Origin: Clostridium sp.
GTDB lineage: Bacteria > Bacillota > Clostridia > Lachnospirales > Lachnospiraceae
Length of the DNA stretch: 31,694 nucleotides
NCBI GenBank assembly: GCA_016302185.1
Contig: JAEDOC010000007.1
Coordinates: forward strand, 1-31,694
Direction of reading: 5' to 3'
Position 1 is the stretch's first letter, and each line of letters starts with the position of its first letter. Positions 25,296 through 31,694 of this stretch are shown here, piece by piece. The notes below the pieces were generated by a model. The model saw only the letters and a list, made by a program, of their open reading frames with translations, searched no databases and was not told where the DNA came from. A program made the position numbers and the translations under genes.

Positions 25296-26363
25296 ATGGG
25301 ATACAGAGAGGAAACGAAAACAATTACCATAGGAAACAGGGAGATTGGAGGAGGACATCCGATCCTGATTCAATCCATGTGTAATACCAAAACCGAGGAT
25401 GTGAAAGCAACGGTGGCCCAGATTCTGGAGCTGGAAAAGGCCGGCTGTGATATCATCCGTGTGGCGGTTCCTACCATGGAAGCTGCCATGGCGTTAAAAG
25501 AAATCAAGAAGGCGATTCATATTCCGCTGGTGGCGGATATTCATTTCGATTACCGTCTGGCTATCGATGCTATCGAATGCGGCGCTGATAAGATCCGCAT
25601 CAATCCGGGCAATATCGGTTCGGAGGAGCGGGTGCAGGCCGTGGTGGATAAGGCGAAAGAATACGGGATTCCCATCCGTGTGGGTGTCAACAGCGGCTCT
25701 CTGGAGAAGCATCTGGTGGAAAAATACGGCGGTGTGACAGCGGAAGGTATCGTGGAGAGCGCTCTGGATAAGGTGGCGATGATTGAGCGGATGGGCTATG
25801 ACAATCTGGTGATCAGCATCAAATCCTCGGATGTGATGATGTGCGTGAAGGCTCACGAGCTGATTGCGAAGAAAACCAGATATCCTCTTCATGTGGGTAT
25901 CACAGAGGCGGGAACACTGATTTCCGGAAATATCAAATCTGCCATCGGATTGGGACTGATTCTCAGCCAGGGAATCGGAGATACCATTCGTGTATCCCTG
26001 ACCGGAAATCCGGTGGAGGAGGTAAAATCGGCAAAGCTGATTCTGCGGACCCTGGGGCTTAAAAAGGGCGGTATCGAGGTGGTATCCTGTCCTACCTGCG
26101 GACGGACGCAGATTGATCTGATCGGTCTGGCCAACCAGGTGGAAACCATGGTGCAGCAGTATCCGCTGGATCTCAAGGTGGCGGTAATGGGCTGCGTGGT
26201 CAACGGACCGGGTGAAGCCAGAGAAGCGGATCTGGGCATTGCGGGAGGCATTGGAGAGGGTCTTGTGATTCGGAAGGGAGAGATCATCAAAAAGGTTCCG
26301 GAACGGGAGCTTCTTCCGGCGCTGAAGGAAGAGCTGGATCGTCTGACAGAAGAATTAAGGTGA
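25296..26363 (+). CDS. ispG: 4-hydroxy-3-methylbut-2-enyl diphosphate synthase
   Basis: The 355-residue iron-sulfur enzyme acts near the end of the MEP pathway, forming HMBPP from MEcPP. The N-terminal TIM-barrel part includes VADIHFDYRLA and KIRINPGNIG. The [4Fe-4S] ligands are C265 and C268 (VSCPTCGRTQ) and C300 plus E307 (GCVVNGPGEA). Length is that of the compact bacterial form without a middle domain. GGAGG precedes the ATG. The reductant, probably flavodoxin or ferredoxin, is not in this window. Confidence 0.97.
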   Translation: MGYREETKTITIGNREIGGGHPILIQSMCNTKTEDVKATVAQILELEKAGCDIIRVAVPTMEAAMALKEIKKAIHIPLVADIHFDYRLAIDAIECGADKIRINPGNIGSEERVQAVVDKAKEYGIPIRVGVNSGSLEKHLVEKYGGVTAEGIVESALDKVAMIERMGYDNLVISIKSSDVMMCVKAHELIAKKTRYPLHVGITEAGTLISGNIKSAIGLGLILSQGIGDTIRVSLTGNPVEEVKSAKLILRTLGLKKGGIEVVSCPTCGRTQIDLIGLANQVETMVQQYPLDLKVAVMGCVVNGPGEAREADLGIAGGIGEGLVIRKGEIIKKVPERELLPALKEELDRLTEELR

Positions 26364-26367
26364 GGCA

Positions 26368-29300
26368 ATGAAATCATTTCTGGAAGTATTTCCTGATTTA
26401 CATATTGCGGACAGTGTGAAGGGGCTTTTAGAGCTGGTGCAGGTGGAGAAGGTTTCCGCCTCCAGGGACAGAAGCTCTATTCGCATTTATATCGACAGTC
26501 CGCGTCTGATGCCCAAGCAGAACATCTGGCAGCTGGAACAGGGCATTAAGGATCAGCTGTTTCCCGGGAAGAAGATTACCATTAAGATTGTGGAGAAATT
26601 CCATCTCTCCGGTCAGTATACGCCGAAGAAGCTGATGGATGTCTATCGGGAAAGCATCCTGGCGGAGCTTCGGGAGTACAGTATTCTTTTCTACAACATG
26701 TTCCGCAAGGCGGAACTTCTCTTTTCCGAGGATGGACTTCTGACCATGGATCTGGAGGACACCATGATTGCCCGGGACAAGTCTTCGGAGCTAAAACGGA
26801 TTCTGGAGAAAATCTTTACGGAGCGGTGCAATGTTCCGCTGGAGGTCAAGGTTACCTTCCGCCCGGCAAAATCCAAAAAGAAAGAAGAACTGCCCTTTGA
26901 GGCGGGAAATGTGGTGTTAAAGCCGGTTCATGGAGAAAAAGGCGGAGAAAAGCACGGGGACAAGAAGCCGTCGGAGGAAGGAAAGGCGGCAAAGAAGCAG
27001 GGGGCTTTTCCGGACAAGAAGGAAAAGGGAAGCGGAACCGGTTTTTCCAAAAACGGAGGCGAATACCGCCGTTCTTCCTATCAGAAGAAATCGGACAATC
27101 CGGATGTGCTGTACGGACGGGATTTTGACGATGAGTCAGTGGAGATCGAGACCATCGAGGGCGAGATTGGCCAGGTAACCATCCGCGGAAAGATTCTGTC
27201 CTGTGAACCGAGAGAGCTTCGGAGCGGCAATACGCTGTTTATGTTTACGGTGACGGATTTTACCGATACCATCGGCGTGAAAATCTTTGCCAGAGAGGAT
27301 ACCTTAGAGGATTTGAAGGTGGCCACGAAGCCGGGACAGTTCATCCGAATCAAGGGCGTGGCCAGTGTGGATAAATTCGACGGTGAGCTGACCATCGCTT
27401 CGGTAGTGGGCATCAAAAAGTGTGAGGATTTCACCTCCAAGCGGATGGACAACAGCCCGGTAAAGAGGGTGGAGCTGCACTGCCATACGAAGATGAGCGA
27501 TATGGACGGTGTCTCCGAGGTGAAGGATATCATCAAACGGGCCAAGTCCTGGGGCATGGATGCCATTGCCGTGACGGATCACGGCTGCGTCCAGGCGTTC
27601 CCGGACGCGAACCACGCGCTGGATAAAGGGGATACCTTTAAGGTCCTCTACGGTGTGGAGGGCTATCTGGTGGACGATATGAAGGAGCTGGTGGAGAATG
27701 GGAAGGGCCAATCTCTGGACAGTCCCTGTGTTGTCTTTGATATCGAGACCACCGGCTTTTCTCCGCTGAAGAACAGGATTATTGAGATTGGTGCCGTTCG
27801 GGTGGAGAACGGCCAGATTACGGAGAGATTCAGTACCTTTGTAAATCCGGAGGTGCCCATTCCCTTTGATATCGAAGAACTGACGGGTATCAATGACGGT
27901 ATGGTTCTGGACGCACCGGTGATCGAGACGGTGCTGCCGCAGTTTCTGGAATTCTGTGACGGTGCGGTGATGGTGGCTCATAACGCCTCCTTTGATATCA
28001 GCTTTATCAAGGAAAATGCAAGGCGTCTGGGGCTGGCCTTTGAGCCGACCGTATTGGATACCGTGACTCTGGCGAGACTTCTGCTGCCGAATTTAAACCG
28101 GTTTAAGCTGGATACGGTGGCGAAGGAATTAAAAATTTCTCTGGAAAATCATCACCGGGCGGTGGATGACGCAGGAGCTACGGCGGAGATTTTTGTCCGT
28201 TTTATCGAGATGCTGAAGGCCCGGGAGATTTTCGATGTTACAAAATTAAACGAGCTGAGCAAAATGACGGTGGAGATGATTCAGAAGATGCCGACGTACC
28301 ATATTATTCTTCTGGCGAAGAATGATACAGGGCGGATCAACCTCTATCGTCTGGTTTCTGAGTCCAATTTAACGTATTACGCCAAGCGGCCCAGAATCCC
28401 CAAGAGTCTGCTGGCCCAGTACCGGGAGGGCATTATCATCGGTTCGGCCTGCGAAGCGGGGGAGCTGTTCCAGGCGATTGTGCGGGGCGTTCCGGACTCG
28501 GAGCTGGCAAAGATCGTAAGCTTTTATGACTATCTGGAGATTCAGCCTCTGGGAAACAATGCGTTTATGCTGCGGGATGAGAAAAGTCCGGCAAACTCAG
28601 AAGAGGATCTGATGGATCTGAACCGGAAGGTAATTCAGCTGGGTGAGCAGTTCAACAAGCTGGTCTGCGCCACCTGTGATGTGCATTTCCTGGATCCGGA
28701 GGATGAGGTGTACCGCCGGATTATCATGTCCAGCAAGGGCTTTAAGGATGCGGATGATCAGGCGCCGCTGTATCTGCGGACGACAGAGGAGATGCTGGCG
28801 GAGTTTGAGTATCTGGGCAGTGACAAGGCCTATGAGGTGGTAGTGACCAATACCAGAAAGATTGCGGCCATGTGTGAGCGGATTTCTCCGGTGCGTCCGG
28901 ATAAGTGTCCGCCGGTCATTCCCAATTCTGACGAGATGCTGCGTACCATCTGCTACAACCGGGCCCATGAGATGTACGGCGAGGAGCTTCCGCAGATCGT
29001 TGTGGATCGGCTGGAGAGGGAACTGCATTCCATCATTTCCAATGGATTTGCCGTGATGTATATCATCGCTCAGAAGCTGGTGTGGAAATCCAATGAGGAC
29101 GGGTATCTGGTGGGCTCCCGAGGCTCTGTCGGCTCCTCCTTTGCGGCGACTATGGCAGGTATCACGGAGGTAAATCCGTTAAGTCCCCATTATTACTGTA
29201 CGAATTGTCATTATTACGATTTTGATTCGGAGGAGGTAAAGAAATTCTCCGGTATGGCCGGCTGTGATATGCCGGATAAGCTGTGTCCGGTGTGCGGGCA

Positions 29301-30804
29301 GCCGTTAACAAAGGACGGCTTTGACATCCCCTTTGAGACCTTCCTGGGATTTAAGGGAGACAAGGAGCCGGATATCGACTTGAACTTCTCCGGCGAGTAC
29401 CAGAGCCGGGCCCACAGCTATACAGAGGTTATCTTCGGAAAGGGCCAGACTTTCCGTGCCGGAACCATCGGTACGCTGGCGGATAAGACGGCCTACGGCT
29501 TTGTGGCTCATTATTATGAGGACAAGGGCATCCGGAAGCGCCGCTGCGAGATTGACCGGATTGTGTCCGGCTGTGTAGGTGTCCGGAGAACCACCGGACA
29601 GCATCCGGGCGGTATCATCGTGCTGCCGCTGGGAGAGGAGATCTATTCTTTCACGCCGGTACAGCACCCGGCCGATGATATGACCACGAAGACCATCACC
29701 ACCCATTTTGATTACCATTCCATCGACCACAACCTGCTGAAGCTGGATATTCTGGGACACGATGATCCCACCATGATTCGTATGCTGCAGGATCTGACGG
29801 GACGGGATCCCAAGACCTTCCCGCTGGATTCGAAGGAGGTTATGAGTCTGTTCCAGAACACGGAAGCGCTGGGAATTACGCCGGATGATATCGGCGGCTG
29901 CAAGCTGGGCGCCCTGGGAATTCCGGAGTTTGGTACCGATTTCGCTATGCAGATGTTAATCGACGCCCAGCCGAAGTATTTTTCGGATCTGGTGCGGATT
30001 GCCGGTCTGGCTCACGGTACCGACGTGTGGCTTGGCAACGCCAAGGACTTAATCTTAAGCGGGCAGGCAACCATTCAGACGGCCATCTGCTGTCGAGATG
30101 ATATCATGGTGTATCTGATTCATATGGGGCTGGAGGAGGGCTTATCCTTTACCATCATGGAGAGCGTCCGAAAGGGCAAGGGCCTAAAGCCGGAGTGGAT
30201 TGAGGAGATGAAGGCTCACGATGTGCCGCAGTGGTATATTGATTCTTGTTTAAAGATTAAATACATGTTCCCGAAGGCTCATGCGGCGGCCTACGTGATG
30301 ATGGCCTGGCGCGTGGCCTACTGTAAGGTATTTTACCCGCTGGCTTACTATGCGGCATATTTCAGTATCCGTGCCAACGGCTTTTCCTACGCAAAGATGT
30401 GTCAGGGGCGGGACAAGCTGGAATATCATCTGGCAGATTATAAGAAGCGGAGTGACAGCCTGTCCAAGAAGGAACAGGACGAGCTGCGAGACATGCGTAT
30501 TGTGCAGGAGATGTACGCCCGGGGCTTTGATTTTATTCCCATCGACATCTATAAAGCCAGTGCCCGGAACTTCCAGATCATGGACGGAAAGCTGATGCCG
30601 TCCTTGAGCAGTATCGACGGTCTGGGGGAGAAGGCAGCGGATGCCATCGTTTTCGCCGCAGAGGATGGTCCCTTCCTGTCCAGGGAGGACTTCATCAACC
30701 GAACCAAGGTGACGAAGACGGTCTGCGATCTGATGGCGGAGCTGGGGCTCCTGAAAGGGCTTCCGGAGAATAACCAGCTGTCGTTGTTTGATATGGTGAT
30801 CTAA
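26368..30804 (+). CDS. polC: DNA polymerase III subunit alpha, PolC type
   Basis: The 1478-residue replicative polymerase has PolC domain order: N-terminal domains with a charged Lys/Gly-rich linker near 180-235, an OB domain (about 262-345), PHP domain with HCH at 371-373, an embedded DEDD proofreading exonuclease beginning with DIETTG at 458-463, the second half of PHP, a zinc-binding segment (C944, C947, C973, C976), the palm with catalytic PDIDLNFSGEY (D1002, D1004), and fingers with the HPGG motif near 1080. PolC marks low-GC Firmicutes. AGGTGAGG overlaps the end of ispG. No terminator is evident after the stop; the next promoter begins 42 bases downstream. Confidence 0.98.
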   Translation: MKSFLEVFPDLHIADSVKGLLELVQVEKVSASRDRSSIRIYIDSPRLMPKQNIWQLEQGIKDQLFPGKKITIKIVEKFHLSGQYTPKKLMDVYRESILAELREYSILFYNMFRKAELLFSEDGLLTMDLEDTMIARDKSSELKRILEKIFTERCNVPLEVKVTFRPAKSKKKEELPFEAGNVVLKPVHGEKGGEKHGDKKPSEEGKAAKKQGAFPDKKEKGSGTGFSKNGGEYRRSSYQKKSDNPDVLYGRDFDDESVEIETIEGEIGQVTIRGKILSCEPRELRSGNTLFMFTVTDFTDTIGVKIFAREDTLEDLKVATKPGQFIRIKGVASVDKFDGELTIASVVGIKKCEDFTSKRMDNSPVKRVELHCHTKMSDMDGVSEVKDIIKRAKSWGMDAIAVTDHGCVQAFPDANHALDKGDTFKVLYGVEGYLVDDMKELVENGKGQSLDSPCVVFDIETTGFSPLKNRIIEIGAVRVENGQITERFSTFVNPEVPIPFDIEELTGINDGMVLDAPVIETVLPQFLEFCDGAVMVAHNASFDISFIKENARRLGLAFEPTVLDTVTLARLLLPNLNRFKLDTVAKELKISLENHHRAVDDAGATAEIFVRFIEMLKAREIFDVTKLNELSKMTVEMIQKMPTYHIILLAKNDTGRINLYRLVSESNLTYYAKRPRIPKSLLAQYREGIIIGSACEAGELFQAIVRGVPDSELAKIVSFYDYLEIQPLGNNAFMLRDEKSPANSEEDLMDLNRKVIQLGEQFNKLVCATCDVHFLDPEDEVYRRIIMSSKGFKDADDQAPLYLRTTEEMLAEFEYLGSDKAYEVVVTNTRKIAAMCERISPVRPDKCPPVIPNSDEMLRTICYNRAHEMYGEELPQIVVDRLERELHSIISNGFAVMYIIAQKLVWKSNEDGYLVGSRGSVGSSFAATMAGITEVNPLSPHYYCTNCHYYDFDSEEVKKFSGMAGCDMPDKLCPVCGQPLTKDGFDIPFETFLGFKGDKEPDIDLNFSGEYQSRAHSYTEVIFGKGQTFRAGTIGTLADKTAYGFVAHYYEDKGIRKRRCEIDRIVSGCVGVRRTTGQHPGGIIVLPLGEEIYSFTPVQHPADDMTTKTITTHFDYHSIDHNLLKLDILGHDDPTMIRMLQDLTGRDPKTFPLDSKEVMSLFQNTEALGITPDDIGGCKLGALGIPEFGTDFAMQMLIDAQPKYFSDLVRIAGLAHGTDVWLGNAKDLILSGQATIQTAICCRDDIMVYLIHMGLEEGLSFTIMESVRKGKGLKPEWIEEMKAHDVPQWYIDSCLKIKYMFPKAHAAAYVMMAWRVAYCKVFYPLAYYAAYFSIRANGFSYAKMCQGRDKLEYHLADYKKRSDSLSKKEQDELRDMRIVQEMYARGFDFIPIDIYKASARNFQIMDGKLMPSLSSIDGLGEKAADAIVFAAEDGPFLSREDFINRTKVTKTVCDLMAELGLLKGLPENNQLSLFDMVI

Positions 30805-30845
30805 TAGAAAATGCGGCAGGCAATAAAAAATTGGCCGAGTTTGTA

Positions 30846-30874
30846 TTGACATAAAAATTTGAGTTTCGTATAAT
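30846..30874 (+). promoter_or_regulatory. Consensus promoter of the repeat RNA
   Basis: TTGACA (30846-30851), exactly 17 bases, TATAAT (30869-30874). Both hexamers are perfect. Expected transcript start is about 30880-30882. Such a strong promoter is expected for an RNA that must be made in excess over the protein encoded behind it. Confidence 0.92.
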
Positions 30875-30901
30875 GATATTAGAAGAAAAGCGTGCTTTTC
30901 T

Positions 30902-31021
30902 GGTGGGCTAACACCTAAATCTGATATGTTTGTCAGTCATTTGATTGACCGTTGGCGGACAACTCTAAAATCCGATAGATATACCGGCATTTTGTCGGTC
31001 GTTGGCAGACAACACTAAAAT
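30902..31021 (+). repeat. Tandem repeat with 50-nt period and paired stems
   Basis: CTAAA recurs at 30915, 30965 and 31015, an exact 50-nt period. Unit 1 spans about 30920-30970, unit 2 about 30971-31020; a partial copy precedes them. Consensus of a unit: TCYGATA, a spacer, hairpin A with loop ATTT(T), then GTTG-GCRGA-CAAC (hairpin B) and CTAAAA. Hairpin A is GTCAGTC/GATTGAC (30932-30949) in unit 1 and ACCGGC/GTCGGT (30983-30999) in unit 2. Hairpin B is GGTG/CACC in the partial copy and GTTG/CAAC in both units. Primary sequence has diverged while pairing is kept. Confidence 0.88.
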
Positions 31022-31028
31022 TAGCCGC

Positions 31029-31074
31029 AAAGAGAGAGTATATAGCACAGAGGTGTTGATACTCTCTCTTTAAA
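31029..31074 (+). terminator. Intrinsic terminator between repeat RNA and nuclease gene
   Basis: AAAGAGAGAGTAT (31029-31041) pairs perfectly over 13 bp with ATACTCTCTCTTT (31059-31071); an inner stem AGCAC/GTGTT caps it. The tail is a short T run followed by AAATTT, so some read-through into the nuclease gene is expected. The position is the same as that of the terminator in ToxIN-type loci. Confidence 0.85.
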
Positions 31075-31098
31075 TTTATGGAAGATTGTAGGTGATTT

Positions 31099-31694
31099 AT
31101 GAAATTTACGAAAGAGGATGCAAGGAAAAGAGTTCTTAATTGTGCAAAATTGTATCATCAGAAGCTGCTGAATAAAAAATTGCTTATTGTTTATCGGGAA
31201 AAGCAGGATAACACGATTCGTTACATAGAAGTGGTCTTTTATGAAAGAAATTATCAACATTTGACGGGATTAGAGTTAATTGATAAGGAAGGAAATGTAC
31301 TGCGTAATCAATCGGTAAACTTTTTTAGAAAATGTATGGAGAATAAATTAGGAATCGATGAATTTCGATTGAAACAGGATGGTACTTCGCAATTAAAATT
31401 AGCTGCTTTGCCGATATTAATGGACGTAACGAAGATAACCAAGATAACTGGAGATTATAATAATATTCGTCCATATCTTTATGTGGAGAAAATTGTTGGT
31501 GGCGTGAATTTTTGCCTTGGTTTGAGCAGAGAAGAAGATGTATATGTTCCTTCGTCTGCATTACTTGAAAATATTAAAAATCTTACGAATTTTCCATCAC
31601 AGGTCCTGTTTATTATGGAGAAGGAAGCAAATAGTGACCTATACTTGAAAGTAAAGCATGTTGCAAAGGGATTAAATCTCAATAATATTTTATT
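31099..31694 (+). CDS. PBECR4-domain nuclease, putative type III-like toxin (3' partial)
   Basis: The window ends after 198 codons without a stop; the family is about 200-215 residues, so little is missing. The sequence fits the PBECR4 family (Barnase-EndoU-ColicinE5/D-RelE-like nuclease, otherwise known from phage polyvalent proteins): FYERNYQHLTG with H54-L-T-G57, DGTSQLKL from residue 94, GDYNNIRPYLY from 118, and VYVPSSALLENIKNLT from 148. BECR-fold proteins are commonly metal-independent ribonucleases, so RNA cleavage is likely but unproven. The ATG at 31099 is the first after an in-frame TGA and has AGGTGA at 31090-31095. The gene is AT-rich with TTA, AAT and ATT codons, unlike the neighbouring housekeeping genes, which suggests acquisition by transfer. 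It stands directly behind the repeat RNA and its terminator. Confidence 0.85.
   Translation, partial: MKFTKEDARKRVLNCAKLYHQKLLNKKLLIVYREKQDNTIRYIEVVFYERNYQHLTGLELIDKEGNVLRNQSVNFFRKCMENKLGIDEFRLKQDGTSQLKLAALPILMDVTKITKITGDYNNIRPYLYVEKIVGGVNFCLGLSREEDVYVPSSALLENIKNLTNFPSQVLFIMEKEANSDLYLKVKHVAKGLNLNNIL

Larger units (their letters stand above)
30881..31074 (+). ncRNA. Putative tandem-repeat RNA antitoxin (type III-like)
   Basis: The predicted transcript of about 190 nt begins with a 6-bp hairpin (GAAAAG-CGTG-CTTTTC, 30885-30900), then carries a 5' partial unit and two complete 50-nt units, and ends at an intrinsic terminator. No credible reading frame with a ribosome binding site exists in it. 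Each complete unit holds two hairpins and ends with CTAAAA. In ToxIN, CptIN and TenpIN systems such a repeat RNA is cut by the cognate endoribonuclease into single units that inhibit it. The nuclease gene behind the terminator makes the same role likely here. This is inference from architecture; I cannot match the repeat to a known antitoxin family. Confidence 0.75.

Noticed and set aside
30250..30852. Minus-strand open frame (200 codons) across the end of polC and the promoter
   Set aside because: It mirrors polC coding sequence and covers the consensus promoter of the repeat RNA; low-complexity His/Gln-rich translation typical of antisense frames.
30926..31018. A 30-codon reading frame (ATG at 30926, TAA at 31016) running through the repeat RNA
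   Set aside because: It has no ribosome binding site, the 50-nt repeat period is not a multiple of three so no peptide repeat results, and variation between units preserves RNA pairing rather than codons.
30902..31026. Reading the repeats as a CRISPR array
   Set aside because: The units are diverged over their whole length, there are no unique spacers between identical repeats, only about two and a half copies exist and no cas gene is in the window.
30881..31074. Reading the leader as a tandem riboswitch for the downstream gene
   Set aside because: I recognise no known aptamer core, and the downstream product is a nuclease rather than a transporter or metabolic enzyme. A novel tandem aptamer cannot be excluded but explains the A-rich boundary boxes less well.
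31021..31682. Three minus-strand open frames of 67-79 codons at the end of the window
   Set aside because: All are antisense to the PBECR4 gene or terminator and show no ribosome binding site or family motif.

Overview
The window looks like core chromosome of a low-to-mid GC Gram-positive anaerobe of the class Clostridia, most likely family Lachnospiraceae. The basis is a Firmicutes-type PolC replicase, a Zn-ribbon bL32, an FtsY without a long acidic N-terminal domain, a pta-ackA acetate pathway, the MEP isoprenoid genes dxr and ispG inside a pyrH-frr-uppS-cdsA-rseP operon, and the UPF0237/UPF0210 pair. Genus and species cannot be read from the sequence alone.

Layout. Bases 1-3142 run rightward: probable last codons of polA, coaE, a WalJ/YycJ-like metallo-beta-lactamase protein, a small ACT-domain protein and the UPF0210 protein. 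A methyltransferase gene (3214-4422) converges on udk, with a shared bidirectional terminator. udk and tmcAL are leftward; tmcAL is divergent from pta-ackA. A perfect consensus promoter at 9004-9032 drives the YceD-like DUF177 gene and rpmF, closed by a strong terminator. A patatin-like lipase gene with its own promoter separates this unit from plsX-acpP-rnc-smc-ftsY-ilvA-clcA. A further promoter near 20065 begins pyrH-frr-uppS-cdsA-dxr-rseP-ispG-polC, which links nucleotide supply, ribosome recycling, undecaprenyl and phospholipid synthesis, isoprenoid precursors, membrane proteolysis and replication. Almost all genes are closely packed or overlapping, and all of this is ordinary housekeeping DNA.

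The exceptional part is the last 850 bases, after polC. A perfect consensus promoter (30846-30874) transcribes a short structured RNA. It starts with a 6-bp hairpin, continues with two complete 50-nt tandem units plus a 5' partial unit, and ends in a 13-bp intrinsic terminator. Each complete unit has two small hairpins whose stems differ in sequence between copies but keep their pairing, followed by a CTAAA(A)T box that recurs at exactly 50-nt spacing. Directly behind the terminator, with its own ribosome binding site, lies an AT-rich gene whose product matches the PBECR4 family (Barnase-EndoU-ColicinE5/D-RelE-like nuclease), cut by the window end after 198 codons. Promoter, tandem-repeat RNA, leaky terminator and ribonuclease gene in this order is the architecture of type III toxin-antitoxin / abortive-infection systems (ToxIN, CptIN, TenpIN). 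The protein does not resemble ToxN as I remember it, so I propose a type III-like system with a PBECR4 toxin and a previously undescribed RNA antitoxin family. Function is inferred from architecture only.
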